From an uncultured Collinsella sp. (GTDB taxonomy: Bacteria > Actinomycetota > Coriobacteriia > Coriobacteriales > Coriobacteriaceae): a stretch of 64,000 nt of DNA. Within the stretch, counting starts at the first letter, position 1. Each line of letters opens with the position of its first letter. The notes below the pieces were generated by a model. The model saw nothing but the letters and a program-made list of their open reading frames with translations. It made no database searches and was not told the origin of the DNA. The position numbers were made by a program, and so were the translations under genes. Positions 44,301-52,478 of this stretch are shown in pieces. Location: positions 62,001-126,000 of the forward strand of contig CAAGEH010000008.1 in NCBI GenBank assembly GCA_900768795.1, read 5' to 3'.

Positions 44301-46677
44301 GGCCATCCCAGTTCTCGGTCGAGACAACGTTACCGCTCTCGTCATAGGCCTTGGCAGTAATGGTGCCATCGGCATACGGAACATTCCAGCTGAGCCAGAG
44401 GTTCTCGGCCGTCTTACCGCTCTTGCCCTCGCCCTCATAAATCTGATAGGTGTAGCCAGCAGCGGTGGTCTTCTTGGTAAACGTCTTCTTGCCCAGCGAC
44501 TGCGGAGTCGTGGAGCCCTTAGGCGTAAAGAAGAGCTCAACGCCGGCGGCGTCGGTGTAGACAACGACCTTGACCTTGCCGCTATTGTCCTTCGTGACCA
44601 TGCTGCTCTTCCAAGCAGGAAGGATATGCAGCGTGTGCAGGCTGTCGTTCCACTGGCTCTGATACAGATAGAACGTATCCTTGGGCAGACCGGCGGTATC
44701 GATGATGCCAAAGTAGGAGTTCTTCGGCGCGATGCTCCAGTCGCCACCCTGGACGCCGGCAGTAACGCCGTTCCACGGAGTGGGCTCGCCCAGGTAGTCA
44801 AAGCCGGTCCAGACATACTCGCCGGCAACAAAGTCGCGAGTGATGGTGTCATACCATGCCTGGGAGGCCGAGTGGCCCCAGCTCACGTAAGACGTGTCAT
44901 AAGAAGTAAGCTGGTGTCCGCCCGCATCGGCCATGCTGCCGAGCGTGTTATAAACGCCGCGGCTGTTAACGGAAGAAACCGTTTCGGAACCGTAGAACTT
45001 CCAAGACGGGTTGTTGGCGTGCAGCTGATCGTACCTGCTGCCGTCGGCGTAATTGATACCGATCAGACCACCAGCGTTGGCGAGGTTGTCGGGATGATAA
45101 TTCCACGAGCCACCCTTGAGCTGGTTGTCGCCAAGCGTCACGGGACGAGAGGTGTCGGCCTCTTTGGTCCACTTGATAAGGTTAAGCTGAGCAGTCTCGT
45201 CAAACGGCTTGGTGCCACCGGTGATCATCTCGTTACCCACGGACCACATGATGACCGAGGGAGAGTTAAAGTCACGGGCGATGGTCGCCTTAAGATCGAA
45301 CTCGGCCCAGGCCTGATCGGACTTGGCGCCGATGATCTTAGAGTCGCCGACCTTCTTATTGAAGAAACGAGCGTAGTCGAAGCTGTTGCCGTTCTTCGCA
45401 TCGGTCCAGCCGTCGAAGATCTCCTCATCGAGCAGGATACCCTGCTCCTCGCACACCTCAACGAGCACGCGAGACGGCGTGTTGTGAGACGTACGGATGG
45501 AGTTGCAGCCCATCTCCTTCAGGATACGCACCTGGCGCTCGACAGCCGCACGGCTATCGACGGAACCCAGGGCACCCTGATCCTGGTGCATGCAGACGCC
45601 CTTGAGCTTGACATTCTTGCCGTTGAGCGTAAAGCCGTTGGTGACGTCGTAGTTAAACCAGCGGTAGCCGAACACCGTGTCATACGTGTCGACGACCTTA
45701 CCATCAACCTTGACCTCGGTGCGAACCGTGTACAGGTTGGGAGCCTCGGTGGACCAGAGGCTCGGGTTGGCAGCGCTGATCTGAGACTCGATAGTCTTGG
45801 ACTTGCCTGCAGCGACAGCCTGAGCGTCGGTGGTCACGGTGCCGATGGCCTGCTCGACCTTGCCACCCTTAGGGAAGATGGTCTGCACGAGCGTCACGTT
45901 GGCGTCCTTGTCACCATTATTAACAATGGTGGACGAGAGCTTGGTGGTCACGTTGCCACCGTTCTCGCTCTGGAGCTGAGGAGCGCTCACGTGGACACCG
46001 TCCCTGGTCACAGAAACCTTGTCGGTCACCACGAGGTCGACATTGCGGCCGATGCCCGAGCCAGAGTACCAACGGCTGGAAGGAACCTGATGGTTGACCT
46101 TGACGGCGATGGTATTCTCCTCGCCCGTCTTGAGGTACGGGGTGAGGTCGAACGAGAAGGGCGTGTAACCATACGGATGGTTGCCCAGCTCGGTGCCGTT
46201 GACCCAAACGGTGGCATCCATGTAGACGCCATCGAAATCGATGCGAATCTGCTTGCCCGCAAGAGCGCTATCGACAAAGAAGCTCTTGCGATACCAGCCG
46301 ATACCGCCCGGCTTATAGGCGCTCTCGGCCTCGAGGTTGGACGCATAGTCCTGATCGATGCTGTAGTCATGCGGAAGCGTGACGTACTGCCACGACGAGT
46401 CATCGAAAGAGCCGGCCTGAGCGCCGCTGGCGTCGCCCAGGTTGAATTTCCAGTTGTCGTTAAACGAAACCGTGCGCTGAGTGGGGTCGCTCACGTTGCT
46501 CACATAAGCGATCTCGGGCGCAGAACTCATCTGAGTCTGCGTCTGCGAGCGAAGCTCGGGCGAAGCATCGCCCGCCGCCCACGCCTGGGCCACGGGAAGG
46601 GTGAACGCAGCCGCCGCAAATGCCGCCACGCACACCGCCCCCCGTGCCCACCTAACTACACGACCGTTACTTACCAT
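41356..46677 (-). CDS. Secreted, wall-anchored GH2 beta-galactosidase
   Basis: The 1773-residue protein has a signal peptide (cleavage near AWA-AGD, residue 35). A GH2 sugar-binding jelly roll (about 65-235) holds WYRKSF and GRNVDL, and is followed by an Ig-like domain. The TIM barrel has CMHQDQGALGS, acid/base Glu483 in WSVGNEM and nucleophile Glu565 in FYGSETVSS. C-terminal modules are DUF4982-like and GH2-C5-like sandwiches, a Big_4-type domain, an F5/8 module, a cadherin-like region, another F5/8 module and a Big_3-like domain. The tail is VMPGTGD, with Met in place of Leu, plus membrane helix and KRRQN. The layout resembles B. bifidum secreted beta-galactosidases such as BbgIII that act on lactose, LacNAc or mucin galactose. 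First gene of the GH2-GH20-GH84 unit. Confidence 0.92.
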   Translation of the reverse strand: MVSNGRVVRWARGAVCVAAFAAAAFTLPVAQAWAAGDASPELRSQTQTQMSSAPEIAYVSNVSDPTQRTVSFNDNWKFNLGDASGAQAGSFDDSSWQYVTLPHDYSIDQDYASNLEAESAYKPGGIGWYRKSFFVDSALAGKQIRIDFDGVYMDATVWVNGTELGNHPYGYTPFSFDLTPYLKTGEENTIAVKVNHQVPSSRWYSGSGIGRNVDLVVTDKVSVTRDGVHVSAPQLQSENGGNVTTKLSSTIVNNGDKDANVTLVQTIFPKGGKVEQAIGTVTTDAQAVAAGKSKTIESQISAANPSLWSTEAPNLYTVRTEVKVDGKVVDTYDTVFGYRWFNYDVTNGFTLNGKNVKLKGVCMHQDQGALGSVDSRAAVERQVRILKEMGCNSIRTSHNTPSRVLVEVCEEQGILLDEEIFDGWTDAKNGNSFDYARFFNKKVGDSKIIGAKSDQAWAEFDLKATIARDFNSPSVIMWSVGNEMITGGTKPFDETAQLNLIKWTKEADTSRPVTLGDNQLKGGSWNYHPDNLANAGGLIGINYADGSRYDQLHANNPSWKFYGSETVSSVNSRGVYNTLGSMADAGGHQLTSYDTSYVSWGHSASQAWYDTITRDFVAGEYVWTGFDYLGEPTPWNGVTAGVQGGDWSIAPKNSYFGIIDTAGLPKDTFYLYQSQWNDSLHTLHILPAWKSSMVTKDNSGKVKVVVYTDAAGVELFFTPKGSTTPQSLGKKTFTKKTTAAGYTYQIYEGEGKSGKTAENLWLSWNVPYADGTITAKAYDESGNVVSTENWDGRQSVTTTGAAAKLDASVDRADLSGKGDLAYVTVSVKDQNGNIVPDAKNNVKFKVSGAGELAGIDNGSSPDHQSYRDNNRNAWAGQLVGIVRSNGKGGDITVTVTADGLDSKTVKISSTGSSDPAAPKSISSLLYSRFYYVKTGSELSLPKQVDVNYSDGTSEKKNVAWDNINKDALSKPGTFQVSGEVEGAKVSCTVTVLDEVAALLNYSATTPVGTVASLPDARPAAMADGTVLNASFPVKWETPAEDAYNKAGTVTVKGTANVFGKDLTVTATIRVQNEKVTIGDNVANCGALMSVTQSVPENKQSDSLSAINDGVTAFTPGKGDGSANTSCWSNYTYAQEEGNTKSSVTFNYNTQQRLGRAVVHFVEDSWSASYPDAGTTKLEVSEDGKAWREVATTETIGSANNRVKPYTYEFEPTLATFVRFTFTNKNVTLPNAKPCVCITEIQLLEAKGSFDTNTDAALESLTVNGKKLSASNLEKGSYSTAALFATVEAVPAKNTAVTVLPAHDNKINIILESEDHATRKTFVINLAADSSSSVLPDDNDERDVPNEDIKNKAAGSELNPASGNEGPVEFAFDKNNATYFHTNWRNGFKPSADQLWVSMELKEATSVEALRYLPRNSGGDGGYNGIVTDYEIQYRENESDEWKTISTGHWKGYKDEGFEMGWRVAQFDHPVTAKYFRFKANGTQAASGDNEHMSAAEIRLRKTSPATEIKAEQVAAADALEVANINDEEDIKAQIAKTVEVTVDGKKLTYGLDYKLGFEMGDVSENGRQVTVTVTGIEDYTGSVDKIVNVTETKPTLEGIAVNADAAKRAYTEGDKLDPAGLVLTLSYSNGTTDQVEYNDSTKNDFTFNPSLDTELTENGNLEVTVTYGGKSNSYVVTVSKKAPTKPDKPNPDQPKPEQPGGGNQGGNGNQGNTGNTGNKPDASTKPSASGKPGKGNGVMPGTGDSTLIAVAMAGFAGVAAIAWGIVARKRRQN

Positions 46678-47180
46678 GGCAGCAGCGCCCCTTTCTAAGG
46701 CCCCCGATAGACGGCTGTCGTCCCTCGCGGTTCACTCGCCCACGCAATGCGCGAGCGCATTCGTAACCTCGGTACAGAGTGAATTGGCATTAAAAATCAA
46801 CCTTATATTTAACTTAAAGTTGGCGTTATCTCTTGATTTACGCCCGCGAGTGGTTTTGGCGACTGGTGCCTCATTATCCAGATGCAACGTTTTGTTAACG
46901 TAAACATTCACCCCCTACCCGCGATACCTGCGATTTAAAAAACATCAGCTCAGAGACCCAATTTTCCGTTTATTACCAATTAGTCCGTCGTCTCGCCTAA
47001 ATACCGTCGATATGCATTTTTCAATAAGATTTGCCTATTTTTATTCACTTTGATACTTAGCGGTTTATTCGATAAACGGTTATACCTGCGAAAACTGTTA
47101 TCTAAAATTAAATACCATTCAAAGATATGCACTATGCCCTCACACTTGCCTCGGGCTATGCCAAAGGCGGCCTCTAACGC
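46678..47180 (-). promoter_or_regulatory. AT-rich promoter region of the GH2-GH20-GH84 unit
   Basis: About 500 bases without a supported gene. The 11-bp palindrome AACTTAAAGTT (46811-46821) adjoins a TTAAATATAAG stretch on the minus strand that could supply a -10. GTTTAT-TCG-ATAAAC (47063-47077) is a second dyad. ATACCTGCGA occurs twice (46924-46933, 47082-47091). The ribosome-binding site AGAAAGGGG precedes the GH2 start. No -35/-10 pair is clear. Confidence 0.45.
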
Positions 47181-47209
47181 AAAAAAAGGCGCGGCCACAT
47201 GGCCACGCC
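47181..47209 (-). terminator. Rho-independent terminator of carAB
   Basis: On the minus strand GGCGTGGCCA pairs with TGGCCGCGCC (one wobble), a 2-base loop region, followed by seven T. It lies 63 bases after the carB stop. Confidence 0.88.
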
Positions 47210-47271
47210 CTCGTAAAAGTCATCAGCGCTTGCTCGCCCTCTTCCGGCCGCGTCCGGTCGGGCACAAGCTG

Positions 47272-50200
47272 CTACACGTTGTACTGCGGAAGATCCTGCA
47301 GCGCGATAGCGTCCATACCATGGCTGTTGTTGGAACCCGTGCCTTCGCGGTCCTCACGAACAGCCTCAATGGCGCTCACGTAAGCATTGGCTCCGCTCAG
47401 CGCTGTTACGCATGTAACACCGCGGCGAATCGCCTCGGTGCGCAGCTTGTAGCCGTCGCCGCGCGAGCCGGGACCGTACGGGGTGTTGATGATCAACGTA
47501 ATCTCGCCATCGGCGATCATGTCGCCGATGTTGGGATGCGGACCACCGATCTTCTCGACCGTCTCGCACGTCACGTTGCCGCCGCGCAGCACGCACGCCG
47601 TTCCCTCGGTCGAGCAGATATCAAAGCCCAGATAGCGCAGGATACGTGCAACCGAAAGGATATGGCGCTTGTCGCGGTCGCATACGCTGACAAAAACCTT
47701 GCCACGGCTCGGGTCGGGCATCTCGTAGTCGATAGCGAGCTGCGTCTTGGCGTATGCCTCGGGATAGCTCCTTGCGATACCCATAACCTCGCCCGTAGAC
47801 TTCATCTCGGGCCCCAAGATAACCTCGGCACCAGGGAAGCGGCCCCACGGCATGACGGCTTCCTTCATGCAGAAGTAGTCGAGTCTGCGGTCGTCGGCGG
47901 GCAGATGCAGATCGGCAATCGACTCGCCCGACATGATGCAGGCGGCACACTTCGCCAGCGGCACGCCCGTGGCCTTAGAGATAAACGGCACGGTACGGCT
48001 TGCACGCGGGTTCGCTTCGATGACGTAAACGGTCTCGCCCTTAATCGCGTACTGCACGTTGATGAGTCCGCGAACGCCCACGGCAAGCGCGATGCGGCGC
48101 GTGGTCTCGCGCAGCTTCTCGACCAGGTTATCGCTAAAGCTGAACGGCGGAATGCAGGTTGCGGAGTCACCGGAGTGAATGCCCGCCTCCTCGATGTGCT
48201 CGAGAATGCCGCCGATGTAGACCTCCTCACCGTCGCAAAGCGCATCGACATCGGACTCGATTGCGCCCTCCAGGAAACGGTCGAGATAGACCGGGTAATC
48301 CGGGCTGATGCGCGTAGCCTCTGCCATATAGGTGCGCAGATGCTCCGCGTCGTAGGCGATCATCATGCCGCGACCGCCGAGCACGTAGCTCGGACGCACG
48401 AGCAGCGGGTAGCCGATGCGCGCGGCGACCGCTTCCGCCTCCTCGAACGAGGTGGCCTGACCTGCAGGCGGGTACATGATGTCCAGACGGTCGAGCAGGG
48501 CGGCAAAACGCTCGCGGTCCTCAGCGAAGTCGATGGCATCGGGCTTGGTGCCCATGATGTTGACGCCCGACTCCTCGAGCATACGCGCGAGCTTAAGCGG
48601 GGTCTGACCGCCAAGCGTCACCACGACGCCGTCGGGGCGCTCGACATCGATAACATCCATGACGTCTTCGTAGGTGAGCGGCTCGAAATACAGGCGGTCG
48701 GACGTATCGTAGTCGGTCGAGACCGTCTCGGGGTTGCAGTTGACCATGATGGTCTCGTAGCCGCGGCTCGCAAGCGCATAGCTCGCGTGCACGCAGCAGT
48801 AATCGAACTCGATGCCCTGACCGATGCGGTTGGGACCGGCGCCCAAAATCATGGCCTTGGGCTTGTCGGCGGGCGTCGTCTCGTCGGGCGCGGGAGCCTT
48901 CTTGGCGTCTGCGCTCGTACGATAGATGTTCTCGTAGGTCTTGTAGTGGTACTCAGTCGCGCTCTTGAACTCGGCGGCGCAGGTATCGACCGTCTTCATG
49001 CTCGGGAGCACGCCCAGACCCTTGCGATATGCGCGCACGAAGCGCTCATCACTGCCGGTGAGGACGGCGATTTCAGCATCGCTCGTGCCGTATTGCTTGA
49101 GCAGGCGCATCGCGTCGGCATCGATGTCCTCGACACGCAGTCCGCGGATAGACTCCTGCACCTGGATCATGTCGTTGATGCGATTGAGGTACCACGGATC
49201 GATCTTGCAGATGTCGTGCACGCGCTCGATCGTCCAGCCGCGGCGGAATGCCTCGGCCACAAAGAAGATGCGGTTCTCGGTCGGCGTGTGGATTGCCTCG
49301 ACAAGTTCATCCTCGGAGAGCTTGGAAGCGTGTTCCTTGCCGCCCGCGGAAAGACCCTCGTGCCCGTCCTCGAGCGAACGCATGGCCTTGCCGAAGGCCT
49401 CCTCAAAGGTGCGGCCGATTGCCATGATCTCGCCCACGGCCTTCATGCGCGTGGTGAGCGTGGTGTCGGTGCCCTTGAACTTCTCGAAGGCAAAGCGCGG
49501 GACCTTGACCACACAGTAGTCGATGGAGGGCTCAAAGCAGGCGGGTGTCGCTTTGGTGATGTCGTTGACGATCTCGTCGAGGGTGTAGCCCACGGCGAGG
49601 CGCGCGGCGGCCTTGGCGATCGGGAAGCCCGTTGCCTTGGATGCAAGCGCGGACGAACGGCTCACGCGGGGGTTCATCTCGATGACAATCAGGCGGCCGT
49701 TGTCGGGATTGACGGCAAACTGTACATTGGAGCCGCCGGTCTCGACGCCGATCTTCTCGAGAATGGCGAGCGATGCCACGCGCATGCGCTGATACTCGAG
49801 GTCGGAAAGGGTCTGGGCAGGCGCCACGGTGATGGAGTCGCCGGTGTGCACTCCCATGGGGTCGAGGTTCTCGATGGAGCACACGATGATGCCGTTGCCG
49901 GCATGGTCGCGCATGACCTCCATCTCGTACTCTTTCCAGCCCTCGATGGACTCCTCGACAAGCACCTCGTGGGCAGGCGAAAGCTCGAGGCCCTGCGTCA
50001 CGATGGAAATGAGCTCTTCCTCGGTGTGCGCGATACCGCCGCCGGCGCCGCCGAGCGTGAAGCTCGGGCGCAGCACGCAGGGGTAACCCACGCGCGCGAC
50101 GATGTCGAGAGCATCCTGAACGGAATAGGCGTAGCCCGAGCGGGCGACCTCAAGGCCGATCTCCGCCATGGCCTCGTTGAAGAGTTTGCGGTCCTCGCCG

Positions 50201-50574
50201 CGCTCGATGGCGGCAAGGTCGCAACCGATCATCTCGACGCCGTATTTGTCGAGAGTGCCCGCTTTGGCGAGCTCGACGGCAGCATTAAGACCGGTCTGGC
50301 CACCGAGCGTCGGAAGCAGCGCATCGGGGTGCTCCTTCTTAATAACTTTCTCGATGAACTCGGCGGTAATCGGCTCCACGTAGGTACGATCGGCAAGGCC
50401 AGGGTCGGTCATGATCGTCGCGGGGTTAGAGTTGACGAGAATGACCTCGTAGCCGTCCTCTTTAAGGACCTTACAGGCCTGAGCGCCGGAGTAGTCGAAC
50501 TCGCATGCCTGACCGATGACGATAGGGCCGGAACCGATAACGAGGATGCGCTTGATATCAGTACGTTTTGGCAT
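47272..50574 (-). CDS. carB: Carbamoyl-phosphate synthase large subunit
   Basis: CarB makes carbamoyl phosphate from bicarbonate, ATP and ammonia channelled from CarA, feeding pyrimidine and arginine synthesis. The 1100-residue product has the full two-half architecture. Each half has a GPIVIGQ/GPNRIGQG-type opening (IGSGPIVIGQACEFDYSG; AGPNRIGQGIEFDYC), an ATP-grasp domain with FTLGGAGGG or YVLGGRGM and an EMNPRVSRSSALASKATG or EANPRASRTVPF motif. A C-terminal MGS-like allosteric domain follows (about 950-1090). Start ATG 50574 follows AAGGAGG. It is 122 bases downstream of carA. Confidence 0.98.
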   Translation of the reverse strand: MPKRTDIKRILVIGSGPIVIGQACEFDYSGAQACKVLKEDGYEVILVNSNPATIMTDPGLADRTYVEPITAEFIEKVIKKEHPDALLPTLGGQTGLNAAVELAKAGTLDKYGVEMIGCDLAAIERGEDRKLFNEAMAEIGLEVARSGYAYSVQDALDIVARVGYPCVLRPSFTLGGAGGGIAHTEEELISIVTQGLELSPAHEVLVEESIEGWKEYEMEVMRDHAGNGIIVCSIENLDPMGVHTGDSITVAPAQTLSDLEYQRMRVASLAILEKIGVETGGSNVQFAVNPDNGRLIVIEMNPRVSRSSALASKATGFPIAKAAARLAVGYTLDEIVNDITKATPACFEPSIDYCVVKVPRFAFEKFKGTDTTLTTRMKAVGEIMAIGRTFEEAFGKAMRSLEDGHEGLSAGGKEHASKLSEDELVEAIHTPTENRIFFVAEAFRRGWTIERVHDICKIDPWYLNRINDMIQVQESIRGLRVEDIDADAMRLLKQYGTSDAEIAVLTGSDERFVRAYRKGLGVLPSMKTVDTCAAEFKSATEYHYKTYENIYRTSADAKKAPAPDETTPADKPKAMILGAGPNRIGQGIEFDYCCVHASYALASRGYETIMVNCNPETVSTDYDTSDRLYFEPLTYEDVMDVIDVERPDGVVVTLGGQTPLKLARMLEESGVNIMGTKPDAIDFAEDRERFAALLDRLDIMYPPAGQATSFEEAEAVAARIGYPLLVRPSYVLGGRGMMIAYDAEHLRTYMAEATRISPDYPVYLDRFLEGAIESDVDALCDGEEVYIGGILEHIEEAGIHSGDSATCIPPFSFSDNLVEKLRETTRRIALAVGVRGLINVQYAIKGETVYVIEANPRASRTVPFISKATGVPLAKCAACIMSGESIADLHLPADDRRLDYFCMKEAVMPWGRFPGAEVILGPEMKSTGEVMGIARSYPEAYAKTQLAIDYEMPDPSRGKVFVSVCDRDKRHILSVARILRYLGFDICSTEGTACVLRGGNVTCETVEKIGGPHPNIGDMIADGEITLIINTPYGPGSRGDGYKLRTEAIRRGVTCVTALSGANAYVSAIEAVREDREGTGSNNSHGMDAIALQDLPQYNV

Positions 50575-50696
50575 ATAGATAACCTCCTTGAGAGGCTGAA
50601 TCAGAAAATCTACTGAGTCAGCGAGGGTGCAGCTGATGCATCAGATTGCCGTGATGCGGATATGCGCCGGGCTTTTGCCCGCGCAGATAAGGCGAA

Positions 50697-52145
50697 TCAG
50701 CGAGGCGATGCGACAGCGGCGTCGGCGGAATCATCCTCTGCAAAGTTCCAACCGGCAAGACGGTCCTTCGAGATGTCGATGTTCAGATAATCGGCATCAC
50801 CGTCCATGAGACGGGTGAACGCGGTGAAAAGGTAGTGCGCATCGGTGGGACCGGGGGACGCCTCGGGGTGATACTGCACCGAGAAGCACGGCGCATCGAG
50901 CAGCTGGATGCCCTCAGCGGTTCCGTCGTTGAGGTTGACGTGCGTAAGGCGAATGCGACCGAAACGCTCGTTCTGCACAACAGGTGCGATTCCCTGGCGC
51001 ACCCAGGCACGCAGGTCGCCGTCGGCGGGATGCTCGGTCACGCCACCGCTCAGCTCGGGAACAAGCTTGCCGAGGCTCGGGAACACGAGACCGAAGCCGT
51101 GGTTCTGCGCCGTAATCTCAACGCGGCCGCTGATGAGGTTCATGACCGGCTGGTTACCGCCGCGATGGCCGAACTTGAGCTTTTCCATGCTCGCACCACA
51201 GGCGAGGCTGATCATCTGATGACCCAGGCAGATGCCGAAAATCGGCTTCTTGCCGATGAGCTTTTGAACCTGGGTATAAGTCTCCTCCACGGCGTCGGGG
51301 TCGCCCGGGCCGTTGGAAAGGAAGATGCCGTCGGGGTCCATATTGAGCACGTCCTCGGCAGGCGTATCCCACGGCACAACCGTGAGCTCGCAACCGGCAC
51401 GGACAAGGCCCTCGAGGATTCCGCGTTTGACCCCACAGTCGTAGGCGACGACCTTGTGTTTAGCAGGCACGGGCGCGACCTCGGCAAATGCATGGTCGGC
51501 GGGGACGTCTGCCGCGGTATACGGATGAGCCTCGGGGCAGCTCACGGTCTTGACCAGATTCTCGCCCACAAGCGTGGGGGCAGCCGCGAGGCGGGCAGCG
51601 AGCTCATCAGCATCAAAAATCTCGGTCGAGATGATGCCCATCTTGGAACCGTTGTCGCGCAGGCGACGCACGAGTGCGCGCGTATCGACGCCCTCGATGG
51701 CGACCACGCCGTGGCGGCTCAGGTAGTCGGGCACGCTCACCGTGGAGCGCCAATTGCTCGGAGCCGCGCACATATCGTGCACGACCATACCGCGCAGCGC
51801 GGGAGCATTTGCGGAACGCCCGCTGTCTCCGGGGAATGCAGACTGGACATCGGCCTCATCAATGCCGTAGTTGCCGATCTGCGGGTACGTCATGGTCACG
51901 ATCTGGCCGGCGTAAGACGGGTCAGTCAGCACCTCGAAGTAGCCTTCAAGCGAGGTGTTGAAGCAGACCTCACCGGTCGCGGTGCCCTGCGCACCGCAGG
52001 CACGACCATAAAAAATGGTCCCATCTTCCAAATAGAGGATGCAGGGACCATGTGAGTTTTTGCTTGTACGGGAAAACATGGTTTGCGCCAGCTCGCTGAG
52101 CTCGACGCCGCGGGTCTTGATACCCGTTGTATGGTTCAACGCCAT
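50697..52145 (-). CDS. carA: Carbamoyl-phosphate synthase small subunit (glutamine amidotransferase) with insert
   Basis: CarA hydrolyses glutamine and passes ammonia to CarB. ATG 52145 is chosen because GGAGAG precedes it; a longer frame has no ribosome site. After a 33-residue N-terminal extension, the CarA domain begins with CILYLEDGTIFYGRACG. The class I glutaminase part shows FLSNGPGDPD, the nucleophile Cys in PIFGICLGHQ and His/Glu in QYHPEASPGP. Between ITAQNHGFG and LTHVNLNDGTAEG there is an insertion of roughly 45 residues compared with E. coli CarA. A C-terminal extension (about 25 residues, acidic) brings the total to 482, against the usual roughly 360-380. Confidence 0.96.
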   Translation of the reverse strand: MALNHTTGIKTRGVELSELAQTMFSRTSKNSHGPCILYLEDGTIFYGRACGAQGTATGEVCFNTSLEGYFEVLTDPSYAGQIVTMTYPQIGNYGIDEADVQSAFPGDSGRSANAPALRGMVVHDMCAAPSNWRSTVSVPDYLSRHGVVAIEGVDTRALVRRLRDNGSKMGIISTEIFDADELAARLAAAPTLVGENLVKTVSCPEAHPYTAADVPADHAFAEVAPVPAKHKVVAYDCGVKRGILEGLVRAGCELTVVPWDTPAEDVLNMDPDGIFLSNGPGDPDAVEETYTQVQKLIGKKPIFGICLGHQMISLACGASMEKLKFGHRGGNQPVMNLISGRVEITAQNHGFGLVFPSLGKLVPELSGGVTEHPADGDLRAWVRQGIAPVVQNERFGRIRLTHVNLNDGTAEGIQLLDAPCFSVQYHPEASPGPTDAHYLFTAFTRLMDGDADYLNIDISKDRLAGWNFAEDDSADAAVASPR

Positions 52146-52478
52146 TGTCTCTCCTTCTCGGCTTCTCGGAACCGGGTTAAAGGTGTACAGACTCAGTCTA
52201 TTGTATGCGTTTTTACTCCCATATATGCAAACATCACGAACCAATATTGACGCGCATGCCCGATGACTTTTGTTCGATTTTGTGCTAACTGTTCGTTCAA
52301 TGCGCTCTTCTTTTTATTCAAGCACGCCAGGCGCAGAAGACGCCGACGGTCGCGGTACCATGGGTTGCAATCAACCGTCGACCGCAACCGTTCGGGCAGA
52401 GTAGCATCGACGCCTCGCGCCCAGCTCTCAATCTACAAACTGGTGCCAGGTGCGCAAAGCCAACGAAAGGACACGTCT
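52146..52478. promoter_or_regulatory. Divergent promoter region between carA and the pyridoxamine kinase
   Basis: On the minus strand TACAAT (52205-52200) is a plausible carA -10; TTGCAT lies 19 bases upstream. The odd palindrome AGACT-C-AGTCT (52189-52199) overlaps the expected carA transcription start and may be an operator. On the other side the kinase has GAAAGG at 52465-52470. I do not see a PyrR-type anti-terminator or other riboswitch. Confidence 0.45.

Noticed and set aside
42079..46698. Very long open frame antisense to the GH2 gene (and similar ones at 21498-24728, 25167-27101, 30413-36397, 37171-40923 and 47050-50616)
   Set aside because: All are antisense to well-supported genes with G/C-rich third positions, which suppress stops on the opposite strand. 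The products are low-complexity Gly/Val/Arg/Leu without motifs.
47084..47095. 12-mer ACCTGCGAAAAC shared with the rplI-dnaB region (62069-62080)
   Set aside because: In 64 kb many 12-mers recur by chance; the flanks do not match.
46980..47198. Possible 72-residue protein upstream of GH2
   Set aside because: It runs through the carB terminator and an AT-rich regulatory region; there is no supporting motif.
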